A DNA stretch of 64,000 nucleotides from Butyriboletus loyo (GCA_038093515.1 JBBPSI010000073.1:1-64000), one strand, 5' to 3'; shown: positions 22,400-34,382, counted from the stretch's first letter. The notes: generated by a model from the letters alone, not told the origin. Numbers and translations: made by a program.

Positions 22400-24936
22400 A
22401 TGCGCTGTTCGTCATCGATTTCGCTGGTAGTCCTCGCCCTCGCACTGCTTTCAAATGCAGAACCCACTCTGAGTCCTTACAATGTCCATGAAAAGCGCAC
22501 TCACCCTCCACCAGGTTGGAGTCTGGCAAGACGCCACGATACTACTTCGACAATTCCCTTGCGGTTTGCATTGAAACAGAGAAACAGAGAAGACATCGGA
22601 AAATACCTCAATGATGTTTGCCATCCCAAATCTCCAAACTATGGAAACCATTGGACTGCAGGAGATATCGCACGTACATTCGCGCCGAGCGACGAAAAAA
22701 TCGACACGATCCGTAATTGGCTCATCGTGAGCGGCATCAGCGAGGAGCGGATCGCACCAAGGGATGGATCCGAGTGGATGCGACTGTCGAGGAAGCGGAA
22801 CAGCTGATGAACACCGAGTACAACGTGTATACGCATTCATCTGGGAAAGAGCACGTGGGTGAGTTAAGATGTCGATCGAGATTTGATAAGCTGATACGAG
22901 GATAACAAGCCTGCGAGGTGTACCATCTTCCCGAGCACGTCCAGCCCCATGTCGACTTCGTCATCCCTTCTGTGCACTTTGACGCTAAGCTGACCCGTCG
23001 GTCTGGTGGTGAGGCCACACCCCTAGCTCGCGATATCGGGAAACCAGGGGTTGGTATCACGCCAAAGACGACTGGTAAGGTCTCTGGGATCATTGGTGAG
23101 CTGGAGCAGTGTGATAAGTATATCACTCCGATCTGTCTCCGGACGCTCTATGGTCTTTTCTATGAACCTGTTGCTACAGACAGGAACAGCTACGGGATAG
23201 GTTAGTGAACGTTTCTGTAAATATATGTGACTATGCTCATGTATGGTTTGTTGGTTTTGGTTGTGCAGTGGAGTATACTCCCCAGGCATACCTGCAGAGT
23301 GATCTCCAGATGTTCGCCAAGAACTACTCGACGGACCTAATTGGCAAGGAACCATATTTGGTTTCGATCGACGGTGGTAAGACCCTGTTTTGCGGACTCA
23401 GGAGACATGTATTGACGCTAAAGTAATAACTATCTATTCATAGGCTATGTACAGACCATCAACCAGAGCCTCGAATGCAACGGGGAGTCAGACCTGGACT
23501 CACAATACAGTATGTCGTTGGTCACTGGCGAACAAATGGTAACACTCTATCAGACTGGTGACACCGTAGAGAGTGGGCTTGTGTTGCTATATATATCACC
23601 TCGGGTATCTGACGGGTTTGGTCGGATAGATGTATCGTTCAACAACTTCCTCGATGCCATCGATGGTAGCTATTGTACCTTCGAGGGCGGTGACGATCCC
23701 AGCGAAGATGGTATTTATCCCGCTACCCAGCCTGGTGGCTATACGGGTATATCCATCTATCTATTCTCAGCCTGTTGATCCCAATTTTACAAACGGAAAG
23801 GTTCTGAGGACTGTGGGACCGTGAAGCCTGCCTACGTGATTTCGACATCGTACGGGTACGACGAAGCCGATCTCACCCCGTTCTATGCCGAGCGGCAGTG
23901 TGCCGAGTACGCGAAGCTTGGACTCATGGGTATTACACTTCTGTTCAGCTCCGGAGATTATGGAGTGGCAGGAGGCGACGACCTCTGTCTGAATCCCAAC
24001 GGTAAGAACTGTTCGTTTGATGTCATGTCGGACGGCGAACTCACTATGAGTTGCCAGGTACGAAAACGGCCGGTGGACACTTCAACCCCACCTTCCCTGG
24101 GACTTGTCCATATGTCACATCTGTTGGTATTACGATGGTGAAGCCCAATGCAACCGTATTCGAACCAGAGATTGCAGCCATGGCTGTGGTATACTCTGGT
24201 GGTGGATTCAGCAACTATTTCGCGATGCCTGAGTACCAGAAGGATGCTGTGGACGCATTATCACCCAGACTATCCTTCCACGATCTAGAACTCCGCTGGG
24301 ATAGTGAGGCATTTCTCGTGTTTCAGGCATGGTAGCGTCGCACGCCAAGAAAATGTTTCAGTCTCGGGCATTCCCCGATATCTCAGCCAACGAGGTGAAT
24401 TACGTTGTCGCGGTATGCGGTAGAGTTTCTCTTGCAGCCTGTGTTCACAGTCCCTCTGTTCGATCCATAGATTGATGGTGAATTCCAGCTTGTCGGCGGA
24501 ACGTTGTGCTCCTCTCCAGTCAATGGAGCCATCTTCACCATGATCAACGACGCACGACTTGCTGTTGGCAAGGGGCCCATCGGTTTCATCAACCCGACAG
24601 TGAGCCCCTGGCAATCGTACGATGAACAGGAACCAACCTCTATCTCCACTTTAGATCTACTCCCCCTACTTTGCTGATGCCTTCAACGATATCACCGAGG
24701 GCTCAAATCCCGGTTGCGGTACAACGGGGTACAATGCGACTGATGGATGGGACCCTGTCGCCGGTCTTGGAACACCTAATTTCCCCAAGTTCCTCGAGCT
24801 GTGGCTGTCACTGCCCAGACAATACCGGGTACTCTTTGAACCGAAGGAGTTTGAGGGGATGACCCTGTATACCCACCATTACGCAAGACTTTGTGTTTGT
24901 ACTTGGTCTTCTGACCATTTCTTTTCAATTTACTGA
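22400..24936 (+). pseudogene. Sedolisin pseudogene, copy C (catalytic Ser replaced by Leu)
   Basis: Same exon plan as the intact pair but on the opposite strand and more diverged. Exons start at 22400, 22920, 23269, 23444, 23630, 23801 and 24058, with the rest following; exons 3-6 match copy A exactly in length. The signal peptide (MRCSSSISLVVLALALLSNA), propeptide, GESDLDSQY (Glu/Asp) and SSGDYGV survive. Lesions: a frameshift near 22757 in the propeptide; a frameshift near 24258; a TAG at 24286-24288 replacing the Trp of IWNS; and GGTLCSSP where the nucleophile motif should be GTS, so the catalytic Ser is Leu. The C-terminus reads about 40 residues past the normal LP stop, to TGA at 24936. 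Introns still have good splice ends, so the decay is recent. Confidence 0.88.
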
Positions 24937-25419
24937 GTTAAACACGGAGGAACTCTTGATGGACACGACACATTTGCTCAAGGTACTCACATGTCAATAG
25001 ATCAACATCGTTTGAACCTTTGGTAAGCGAGACAGGCGGGCCTGTACCCACTGGGAGGGTACCACGCATAAAGCACCTGGTGAGCACTTTATATAAGCGC
25101 GTTAGGTCGAACAGCAAATGCTCTCCATGTTGGATGTATCGGGAATGATTGGATTCTCAACCCTATCCAAAAGGGCTGAAGGCCCAGTCACAGTACTTGC
25201 GAGCATGTCATCGGCGAACATTAAACCAGACTTGACTCGAGCTGGAATGTCATGGATTGTATTAATATGGAGCATGCGGTATAAATGCTGTAAATACAAT
25301 GTTCTAGGTGTGTTGTTGGGTCCGACAGTTGGGAATAAATTACGCTATGTCCGCTAACGTGTCGAGCTAGTCGTCACTGAAACATTATTAGAAAATACCC
25401 TCCACAAGTGTTGTGGTAC
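24937..25419. other. Intergenic, convergent 3' ends; no gene seen
   Basis: Lies between the sedolisin pseudogene (plus) and Tim22 (minus). A 79-codon frame at 25118-25357 has no support. Confidence 0.5.
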
Positions 25420-26094
25420 TCACTCTGCAGGTTCTCGACGGAGGAACAAATCTATCGCAGCTGAGAACGCTGCAAATGCTAGACCACCTCCCAAGACGGC
25501 CTTGGGTCCCGAATGTCGCGCAAGAATTCCGCCTGCTACAAAACCGGCAGCCACTGGATTTACCATGTCGTTTTTTGCCCGATACTAGAAACAACAGCGT
25601 CAGTACTCATTCGAGACGATAAAGCAAACAACTTGCCCCTTCTATGACACATTCGATGCCTGCAAACAGTGCTCCAACTTTCCCAAACCCTTTCCCGCTT
25701 CTCCACATCCCCTTCCCCATGTCCTTGAAAATCTCGCGTGCCTTCTGGGTATTGTTCATCCCCGCCTGTGATTGCGCGCGTAAATACGGATCCTCGTACG
25801 CAAAGGACGTCGACATGAGGGAGAAGAAGGCGCCGATGCCGAGACCTACGGAGAAAAGGAGGATAATAAACCTAAATTCGTGTACACCATTGTCATGAGT
25901 GTGAGATGGTGTGCGCACTTACCACCGATGCCGGCGATGACTGTCTTGGCTGCACACGACTCCATACCACAGGCCATCCATGCCTGGTATTTTTTGGTTT
26001 GCAAAAATTGTGCACGGTCTTCCTCTGTGATTCCCGGAGGAAGGGGTTCCTTCCCCGCTGGAAACAGCGGAGCGACCAGAGGTAAGGAGGTCAT
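25420..26094 (-). CDS. tim22: Mitochondrial inner-membrane translocase subunit Tim22
   Basis: Exons 26094-25923, 25845-25637 and 25584-25420; 181 residues, the usual length. Tim22 is the channel subunit that inserts carrier proteins and other multispanning proteins into the mitochondrial inner membrane. Signature blocks are [16 protein letters not shown] (first helix with the family Cys), [38 protein letters not shown] and CVIEG, then [19 protein letters not shown], and the last helix with AAIDLFLRR. The second intron (25585-25636) has a GC donor in the sequence GGG/GCAAGT. Start chosen at [20 protein letters not shown], which matches the family N-terminus. It is divergent from the first amidase gene, with about 1.05 kb between start codons. 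Confidence 0.93.
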
Positions 26095-26590
26095 ACTCAC
26101 GAAGCTATCCGAACTCGAAATCTTCTTGCGTCTTGGTGTCAATTATTTGGCAATGCCTTCGTTACGTAAGCATCCGTCGCTCCCAAGCTTCGAAGCGCCG
26201 AACTTACAAACCAGTTACAGACACGAATTGTATGGCTACGGCTGGTTAGCAGACTACTGTCTTATTATTCGTTCTCTCGTTTCTCACCCAGATCGCAGCC
26301 TAATGGCTTGACTCTGGATTGACGGGAAGGAGAACTCGCTTTTCCGCGCGTAGACCAGCATCCGCTGGCGACATGTTAATACCCTGGGTGGCATGCATAA
26401 CGCATGCAACAGGGATATGGACACCACTGCCGGATGTCTGTCTCCGTTCGTACACGCCACAGCAGTCTCTCCAAACTCCATGCCGGACTTTCCTGGCCCT
26501 TTTAGACGATGCTCTTCGCAGGAACGTCTGCCGGGAATATTGATGGGCTCATCGCCGGAATCAAAATAAGAAGGCTGCCTAGTCCCGACG
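26095..26590. other. Upstream region of Tim22; no gene seen
   Basis: Frames on both strands (143 and 162 codons) overlap each other and lack domains. I see no supported gene. Confidence 0.45.
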
Positions 26591-26800
26591 CATTCTTCGA
26601 CGCGCATCCATTGGATGTGGTTATTAGGCGGAATGCTCATCGGTGTGAATTCTCCCTTCCCATGCCAGGTCGGGTTGATGGCCGTCTCCTTCATAAAGAT
26701 CCTGTTCGTGGTCACGGGGAATTTTATCCTTGATTCCATAATTGTTGACGAAAGATTCATGGGAAGTTTCAAGGCAATTTCGGTACATCCACCACGTCTG
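26591..26800 (+). repeat. Amidase upstream module, copy 1
   Basis: A block with the landmarks gacgc-attc, tgtgaattctcccttcccatg and ttgacgaaagattcatgggaag. It recurs, diverged, upstream of the other amidase copies (30350-30450 and 35800-35950) and once with no gene behind it (29455-29650). Confidence 0.7.
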
Positions 26801-27090
26801 TCATCTTATCATATCTCATCATCAAACAGGATCAGTCCTAATAACCTTTTTTAAAAGAAATCCAATTTCTGTCCTATGTGGGGTAAACTACCCTGTGTAG
26901 GACATGCTAACTACTCTATGGGGGCCCCCGCCCCCGCTGCGCCTCCGACCATGCAAATGCCCCGACATGAGGTTTCCCCGCCGGTCGGCTGTTCCCACCG
27001 GCCATTTTAGATGCACTGTTCTTCCATCCTTATGACCTGAGAAGCACAAGCATCTTCTCCCGGTGATTATTATTAGTGAAGAAAGAACAG

Positions 27091-27097
27091 TATAAAG
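27091..27097 (+). promoter_or_regulatory. TATA box of amidase 1
   Basis: TATAAAG 46 bp upstream of the start codon at 27143. The same element is at 36084-36090 for amidase 3. Confidence 0.6.
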
Positions 27098-27142
27098 ACC
27101 CTTCGTCTGGCACATGAATTACATATCGAATCGATTCTCCCA

Positions 27143-29265
27143 ATGTCAATCTCCTACAGGACACAAGGCTCCACAGGCAACGCGTATTTTACACAACTGG
27201 CGTCTGCTCAGTTGTCGCGCTTGGAAAACCAAATCCCAGCCGAATACCGTTTGCCAGCCTCCCTCCTTGAGAACCCACCTCTCAATGTCACCTCGATCCC
27301 CGAGACTTGCGGAATCCTCACGAAGGAGGAACTCGCTATCACTGACCTAGACGCCACAGACGTTCTAGCGAATATTGCTTCGGGCAAGCTCACTGCCGTC
27401 GAAGTGGTCACTGCGTTTGGGAAGCGTGCTGCTATTGCGCACCAACTGACCGCTTGCCTAACGGATTTCTTCCTTGATGAGGGCATCCAGCGAGCCAAGG
27501 AACTCGATGCTTACTTCAAGGCGCATAAAAAGACAGTCGGTCCTCTGCACGGATTGCCAATCTCTATCAAGGTGCGCCTTTGCCGCGGGATTTTATCCCT
27601 TGCTGGTACTTAATCACACTCAGGACCACATACCTGTGAAGGGCCGCTGGGGTTCAGGAGGTTTTCTGTCAACCCTTGAGTTATCACCTGAAGATTGCTA
27701 TCTCACGAGCATTCTGCGCGACCTTGGGGCTGGTGAGATTCCAAGTTCTTGAGGGGTTCTGTGTCATGGTTAATAGCTTGTGATAGTTTTCTATGTAAAG
27801 ACCAACCAGCCCCAGGCAATTATGGCGCTGGAGACTCAGTCCTTCTACGGTCGTACAGTAGGTTGCATGATATGGCGCGAGAAGTACAGCATGATGAGTT
27901 GGTTTCAGCTCAATCCGCACAACCTCGATCTATCTGCGTGTGGTTCCTCTGGTGGAGAGGCCGCATTGTTGTCACTGAAAGGATCCTGTATGGGCATGGG
28001 AAGGCAAGTGTCTGAATTGTACATCTCACCATCTAACTTCATCTCGCAAACAGCGACGCCGGAGGCTCTATCCGTGCTCCTTCCACATTCACTGGCCTGT
28101 ATGGCATTCGTCCGACGTGTAATACATTCCCCTCTGGCGCTTTCATCTGGCAGTAAGCACAAATCATACTCTCATCAACTATGTTTTCCACCTTCTTTAC
28201 AGCATGAAAGGCAACGATGGAATACTTGTCTCCGCCGGCCCAATGTGCAGGTCAGCGAGGGATATGGAGATGCTGATCAAAGCCGCGCAGAGCAAGCAAC
28301 CGTGGCTAAAGGATCCCAGCCTTCTTCCAATTCCCCTGCAAGTCCCCGATATCAGTCAGAAAAAACTCCGCGTTGGGATTATGACCCATGACGGTGTCGT
28401 GTTACCTCATCCGCCGGTGCTGCGAGCTTTGAACCTGGCAAAAGCGAAGCTGGAAGCGTCGGAAGAGGTGGAGGTCGTGGAATACACAGCCTACCAACAC
28501 AAAGAGGGCTATAACATCATCGTATGTCGAACCAAGATACACCCTCCTGTCAAGATTGACGTGTGAATATCTTCAGCGCTCGCTTTACTTTGATGATGGT
28601 GGGGAGACGGTCCGCCAATTCCTCAAAGACGGCGGCGAAGACATTTTGCCTTTGACCGAATGGGTGATAAGTCCACCCCACACAAAGAACCTCAATGCAG
28701 TTCAAGCCTGGGAGGTACGACCAAATTCTTCTGGAAAGTCCTCGTGAGGTTCATGAGTCGAATGCAGTTGCACTTCAAACGTGATTGCTTCCGTCATGCG
28801 TATCTACAGTACTGGCGGGCGCAGAACATCGATGTGTTATTGTGTCCTGCATACCCCGGCGTCGCATGTCGTCACGGTACCGCGAAGTACTGGGGGTAAG
28901 CCTCGTCCTACGTGGAATAGGATCCACAGGGGTGCAAATCTGACAATCAATTCAGATATACTGCGATGTGGAACCTGCTCGACTGGCCTGGCGCTGTCTT
29001 CCCGACGGGCCTTGTCGTCGAGCCATCCATTGACGTCATTGATGCAAACTTTGGCTTGCTGAGTCCAGAGGATTCATACAATCGCAAGTTATGTACGTCG
29101 TAGCACCTTTTCACGGGCAGTGCATGAGGTCTGATCAAGTCATACTTAGATGAACCGAAAGCATATGTCGACGCGCCAGTAGGCCTGCAGATTGTTGCGC
29201 CACCTTTCAACGATGGCTTGGTGTTGGCCGCACTGAATGTCATCGAACGGATTGTTAAAGCTTGA
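27143..29265 (+). CDS. Amidase (amidase-signature family, acetamidase-like), copy 1
   Basis: Hydrolyses an amide to acid and ammonia; the substrate is not readable from sequence. Exons 27143-27571, 27624-27732, 27787-27857, 27909-28003, 28054-28152, 28203-28521, 28577-28714, 28768-28895, 28956-29092, 29150-29265; 546 residues. The Ser-cisSer-Lys triad is visible: Lys143 in GPLHGLPISIK, cis-Ser216 in ACGSSGGE and nucleophile Ser240 in SDAGGSIR. The substrate-side segment GPMCRSARDM and the C-terminal half with NLLDWPGAVFPTG and LQIVAPPFNDG fit fungal acetamidase-type enzymes. No signal peptide, so probably cytosolic. Intron 4 (28004-28053) has a GC donor and splits the Ser of SDAGG. The usual SPGGSSGGE is SACGSSGGE here. 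Copy 3 is very similar; its 429-nt first exon matches almost base for base. Confidence 0.92.
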
Positions 29266-29454
29266 CGCAGATGGTAGAGATGAAGAAAGGAAGGTTAATA
29301 GTTTCTTTGGTTTGAATCTCCCCGATGTATGTAAATTCTGATTGTACCACTTGTATGACGCACTCGCGGGGTTGAAGGTCAATGGGCCACACAACGCAAA
29401 CGGCCAGTGGTTGTGGAACTGGTGGGTTACTCAGAAAGCGACAAGTAATTTCCG

Positions 29455-29650
29455 ACGCACGTGCCTTAGGCGCAATGTATATTCATGTGAATTCTCCTTT
29501 CCCATGTCTAACTCAGCTGATACCACCCTCTCCTCGACAATGGATCATTTCTATTGTCCCGGGGATATCACCTCAAGGCCTCATGCCCCATAAGAGTTGA
29601 CGAAGGTTTCATGGGAAGCTCTATATTCGGTTCAAGGTAATTACGTCCAC
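29455..29650 (+). repeat. Orphan amidase upstream module
   Basis: Shares ttccgacgcac, tgtgaattctcctttcccatg, ctctcctcgacaatggatc and gttgacgaaggtttcatggg with the modules in front of the amidase genes, but no amidase coding sequence follows within 800 bp. It suggests a further amidase copy was lost or the module was duplicated alone. Confidence 0.65.
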
Positions 29651-29667
29651 AACATTTTTTTACAACT

Positions 29668-29775
29668 GGGTCCAAAACATTAGACCGCTTTCACCCGTAT
29701 TTTACTCAGTTTTGGGTCTACTGGTTTCCGACTATTTGTTCAGCTCAAATCGGGTGAAAGTCCTAGTTTTGGTCC
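29668..29775. repeat. Foldback (inverted-repeat) element
   Basis: ggtccaaaac and ctttcacccg on the left are mirrored by cgggtgaaag and gttttggtcc on the right (29688-29697 pairs with 29751-29760 perfectly; the outer arms have one mismatch). This gives two stacked arms around a spacer of about 53 nt, similar to a short MITE or an RNA-forming foldback. Confidence 0.5.
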
Positions 29776-30109
29776 ATCTGTTTTTGCGCCTTTTCAGAGG
29801 TTCGGGTCCTAGGAAGTGTTTCACATACACCTAGCCGGGTACTTCCTGGAACGTCTGGTTCAAGACTTGATGAAGATCGGAGTTGAACTCTTTAGCAGAG
29901 CAAAGCCAGGTTAGGAGTGGTTTTGCCTGGGTCAAGTATGGCGTTGCTAGTTTGTCCAGAAAACTAAGGTAATCATCAAGTTACTCAACATCGTCACCGA
30001 GTGCATTACAGCTTCCCTCACCCCCCACCGTCACCAGCCAAAACGTTAAACAGAAATCAGTGGCTGCTGCCAGTTCAAGTTCCGGCAGGTTAGTTTGTAA
30101 TCCGTTATC

Positions 30110-30466
30110 TCGTTGCTCAACCCGCCTGCAACCACAACTACAATGCGTTTACTAGGTTCGTACACGAAGCAGCAGTTCCCTCGAGCGTCATGCTACGATG
30201 TCCGGTACTACCTACCACATTCTTGTCGTAGCACTTTTGGAAAGTGTTCATTACCAGGAACGTCGAACCGAGAACTCAGAATAACGGTCGAATGATCTGC
30301 TCAGCGGTAGACTCAAAATCAGCAAGCTCAAAGCTCCCTGATTTTCATTCCTGATGCTTTCCTTGACGCACATGCATGGCGCAGTTGTTGGGCTCAATGC
30401 CCATCAACGCCGATTCTCCCTTTCCATGTCAAACCGAGCCGATCCCCCCCCCCCCAGTCAGTTAAG
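30110..30466 (+). repeat. Amidase upstream module, copy 2 (shared with 35590-35950)
   Basis: Landmarks tactaggttcgtacacg, tcgaaccgagaa, gaatgatctgctcagcgg and cgccgattctccctttccatgtcaaaccgagccgat are matched in the same order upstream of amidase 3. It ends in a C tract of about 13 and then runs straight into exon 3 of the truncated amidase. Confidence 0.65.
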
Positions 30467-31829
30467 TCGCTGGAGACTAAGTCCTTCTATGGTCGTACGG
30501 TAAGTTGCATGATATGGCATGAGATTTACAGCGTGATGACTTGGTTTCAGTTCAATCCGTACAATCTTGATCTATCTCCGGGTGGCTCTTCTGGCGGAGA
30601 GGCCGCATTGCTGGCGCTGAAAGGATCCTGTATGGGCATGGCAAGGCAAGTGCCGGAATTTCATGTCTCATCATCTAACGTCATCTCGCAAACAGCGACG
30701 CCGGAGGCTCTATCCGTGCTCCTTCTGCATTTACTGGCCTATACGGAATTTGTCCGACGTCCAGTACGTTCCCTTTTGATTCCATCCTCTGGTCCTCTGG
30801 TAGTAAATACAAAACAGACTCTCATAAACTGTGGTTTCTACCTACTTCGCAGTGTGAAAGGCAATCATGGGACGATTCCGTCCGCTGGCCCATTGTAGAT
30901 CAGCGAGAGATATGGAGATGGTGATCAAAGCAGTACAGAGCAACCGACCATGGCTAAAAGATCCAGGCCTTCTTCCGATTCATTTCGAAGTTCGCGATAT
31001 CAGTCAAAAGAAACTCCGTGTTGGCATTATGACCCACGACGGAGTTGTGTTGCCTCATCCTCCAGTACTGTGAGCTTTGAGCCCAGCAAAAGAGAAACTG
31101 AATGCGCCGGAGGAGTTGGAGGTCGTGGAATATGCTCCCTATCAGCATACAGAGAGCTATAGCATCATCGTACGTCGAACCAAGATACAGCCTCCCGTCG
31201 AGATTGACACGTGAACATCTTCAGCGCTCGCTTTACTTTGACGATGGTGGGGAGACGGTCCGCCAATGCCTCGACGGCGGCGGCGAAGCCATCCTGCCTT
31301 TGATCGAATGGGCAATCAGTCCACCCTACACAAAGAACCTCAGCGCAACCCAGGCCTTGGAGGTACGGCCATATTCTTCCAGACAGGCTTTATTGGGCTC
31401 ACAAGTCGAGTACAGTTGCACTACCGACGCGATTGCTTCCGTCATGCGTATCTACAGTACTGGCAGGCGCAAAACATCGTCATGTTATTGTCTCCTGCGT
31501 ACCCCGGCGTCGTGTTGTCGTCATGATACTGGGGGTGAGCCTCGTCCTGCATGGAGTGGGATCGCCGGGATGAAATTCTGACGGCAAATGTTCCAGATAT
31601 ACCGCGATATGGAACCTGCTCGACTGGCCTGGCGCTGTCTTCCCGACGGGTCCAGAAGAGCATCGAAAGTTATGTACGTCCCCGCACGTTTTTACTTTCC
31701 AGCGCACAAGAAGATAACCCCAAAGTATACGTCAACGCGCCGATAGGCCCGCAGATCGTTTCGCCGCACTTCCACGATGGCTCGGTGTTGGCTGCACTGA
31801 ATTTCATTGAGCGTATTGTCAAAGCTTAA
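30467..31829 (+). pseudogene. Truncated amidase pseudogene, copy 2
   Basis: Starts inside exon 3 of the amidase (ctggagactaagtccttc) and lacks exons 1-2, including the catalytic Lys. It keeps a clean SPGGSSGGEAALLALKGS and, after a GC-AG intron (30646-30695), SDAGGSIR, so two of three catalytic residues remain in readable form. Lesions: a changed, frame-breaking SAGPM(C)RSA segment near 30890 with TAG; CGA to TGA at 31071-31073; loss of about 54 nt in exon 9 (LVVEPSIDVID missing); and further small deletions. It ends TAA at 31829 at the same place as the intact copies. It sits between the upstream module and the decayed CHAT gene. Confidence 0.88.
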
Positions 31830-32071
31830 GCAGCGAGTGGAGGTGAAGCAAGGGATAGATTGGTTGTCTATTTTGGTTTGACCCTCCTCAATGTATGTAA
31901 TAAACCTTGATTGTACCACTTTCCTGACGTGCTCGTTGAGTGAAGCCGATGTGACATGCAACCAAAACGCGCAGATGTTGAGCATGAGTCCTAAAATATT
32001 TGATAGCAGAACAGATATCTGGTCGCTACAAACAGCAAGTGCAGCGGGGAGTAAAGTAAGAGAGGCGAACA

Positions 32072-34382
32072 CTAGGCACCGAGATGTGTATATACAGGAT
32101 ACGCTGGCTGATCAAATGGTAAGTCCGCCAATGTATCCATCGTCTTGTTCAGCGCGAATGCTGCACGGGTGTAATCCAGCCAACCAGACTCAACCTTCAT
32201 ATTCTCGTAGAACATCGACGTGATCCTGTTTGTCTGACCACGATCGTGAAATGCCCATCGTGAAGCGCGAACGCGGGACTCGAACAGGCTCTGTCTGATT
32301 GGGGATATTGTGACATGCAAGGTGCACCCATTCGTTCTTGCCAAGTATGACCTGGGCGATGCAGGATTCTGGACCCTCGATGCGCGTGAATGTGGTTAGG
32401 CTATCAATATTCTGACCAATGTTTGGCCAGTTCGGCGCCGACGGAAACAAGTTCGTTCTCGCCCTCGGGTTTTGCTTGACATATAACAATGAAGTGTTTC
32501 CGTTTCGTTGCAGAATGAGGGAGACCGTGCCGTCTAGCACAAACGAGGGTGAGGGGGGTGGTGTAATACAAGATGTAGAAATCGGTGAAATTCCGTTGGC
32601 CTCTCCTATGGCGTGCAGGGGAAGAGGAGAGAAATCGGAAGTGGAACACCACCAGAAGCGTGATTGGATGGACATCATCTGAAGGAATTCGACAATGGGG
32701 GAAACGATCTCGTCCCGTACTGGTCCCCACAAGATGGCACCGAGATCTCTTCTCACGTCCATTGACTTTGCAAGCACAGACAAGGTACCCAGCCACGATG
32801 ACAGTTCTCAAACACCTTCCATTGTAATTGAAAATGGGATGTAAACGGGATCTTGGTCGACTAAAATAACGAGAGCACAGCAGCCATACTTGCTCGCATT
32901 CAGAATGATGGCAGGGCCCCTGCAGGCTGCCTGTTGGAGATCAAAGTGCGCGGGAACAGGATCTAAATAGAGGAGGAAGTGAGTCCTGAATCTTGTCAGT
33001 AAGAGATAAAACAAGGAACGGATAGCTGTGGCTTACCTCCAGTTGAATATGCACGAGACAGGATGAAGCATAAGGAAGGAGCAATGTGCTAAGGCCAGTG
33101 CAGTTGTCAAAAAAGGAAATGTAGTGATATATGACTATGTGTATGTACTATCTATGGGCTGTTCTCCAACAACACCTGATCATGCTGATCTGCAGCGGGT
33201 GAGTTGAGGGCATCCCGAGTGAGCAATGTCAGCTGCATGAACTTGTCGCCCAACGCCATTCCTGCCAGATGCAACTACATCATCAAACAGGATACGGAGG
33301 CGAGTGAGCTGGTTCTAAAGGATGCCCCAACCTTGCTCTACAAGCTCAACAGCATTGATAAGAGAGCATTGACGAAGGCAAGCTGAGAATACATCCACTG
33401 CCAGTGATCAATGGAAGACACCAGTGGGCAATGCGTCAATGCGTCTCGGTCGAGGGCAATGGCCTCATTGAGGTCCTCCATTACCTCGAGTTGCTTGTAC
33501 CGAGTAGAGAGATGGACTACGAGATTGTTCAAGGACTTTGGCCGATCTGGGTGCCCTAGTGGGTGAAGTGCCAGTACATCTCAGTCAAGGACAATTGCCT
33601 CGTTGAGGTTCTCCATTTCCCCGAACTGACCAAACCGAGTGAAGAGATGGATTGTTTAAAGACATTGACCGAACTGGGTGCCCCGGCGGGCGAAGCGCCA
33701 TAGCGTCTCGGTTGAGGACAATAACCTCATTGAGGACCTCCATTGCCCCGAGTTGCTTGTACCAAGTGGTGAGACGAATTGCGAGGTTGTTCAAGGACGT
33801 TGACCAAGCTGGATGCCCCGGCGGGCGGAGCGCCGGTGCATCTCGGTCGAGGACAACAACCTCGTCTAGGTCCATCATCACGCCGAGCCGGTCGTACCAA
33901 GCGGAGAGACGAAGCGCTAGCTTGAACAGAGATTTGGACCGATGCGGGTGCACCGGTGGGCGAAGTTCCAGCGCCTCTCTGTCGAGGGCGGTTGCCTCCT
34001 CGAGGTCCGCCATCGCTCCGAGCTGGCCATGACAATCACCGAGGCGACTTGAAAGCCAAGCCAAGGAGACAGATCGTTGGGGATGGCTGGGTGGCCAAAG
34101 TTCCAGTGCTTCCCGGTCGAGAGCAATCGCCTCGATGAGGTAGTTGGTCCCACCTCCTTGCTCAAACTTGGAGACAAGGGATATCGCCCGTGAATGCAAC
34201 TGTTTGACTGGTAAGCACATCATTTCATTGTTCTCTGCGCCAACAGGAAGACACAAGTACCTTTGAAATTCGATAGAGTCCACAACATATAACTGAACAT
34301 GGTGGTTTGGGAAAACGATGAGATACTGTGCGACCAGGGCGGGACCAAAAAGGAAACGATACACAGGTTGGACAACACCCAA
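32072..34382 (-). pseudogene. Decayed TPR-CHAT gene (caspase-like fold fused to tetratricopeptide repeats)
   Basis: On the minus strand the 5' part codes TPR units of about 42 residues with the signature ALDREALELRPP-HP-RS-SLxxLAxRL (33338-34382), with a frameshift near 33640 and a break near 33540. The 3' part (32783-32072) codes a CHAT domain: LWGPVRDEIVSPIVEFLQ, FWWCSTSDFSPLPLHAIG, IEGPESCIAQVILG, WVHLACHN (the His motif), and a C-terminus with FYENM and DYTRAAFALNKTMDTL ending YTHLGA and TAG. Between SRFTMG and FYENM the segment that should hold the catalytic Cys (family motif F-L-S-A-C) is deleted. CHAT proteases are caspase relatives; TPR-CHAT genes are strongly amplified in Agaricomycetes. 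This copy cannot be an active protease. Confidence 0.85.

Larger units (their letters stand above)
29266..30110. other. Spacer with orphan amidase module and a foldback sequence
   Basis: No gene. It contains an orphan copy of the upstream module (29455-29650) and an inverted-repeat segment (about 29668-29775), both listed separately. Confidence 0.5.

Noticed and set aside
26284..26772. 162-codon minus-strand frame upstream of amidase 1
   Set aside because: It lies in the repeated upstream module, is not kept open in the other module copies and has no domain.
27474..28015. Overlapping plus-strand frames inside the amidase gene
   Set aside because: These are alternate-frame readings and intron read-through; the ten-exon amidase model accounts for them.
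28556..29062. Possible second gene in the 3' half of amidase 1
   Set aside because: The frames are amidase exons 7-9 read with their introns.
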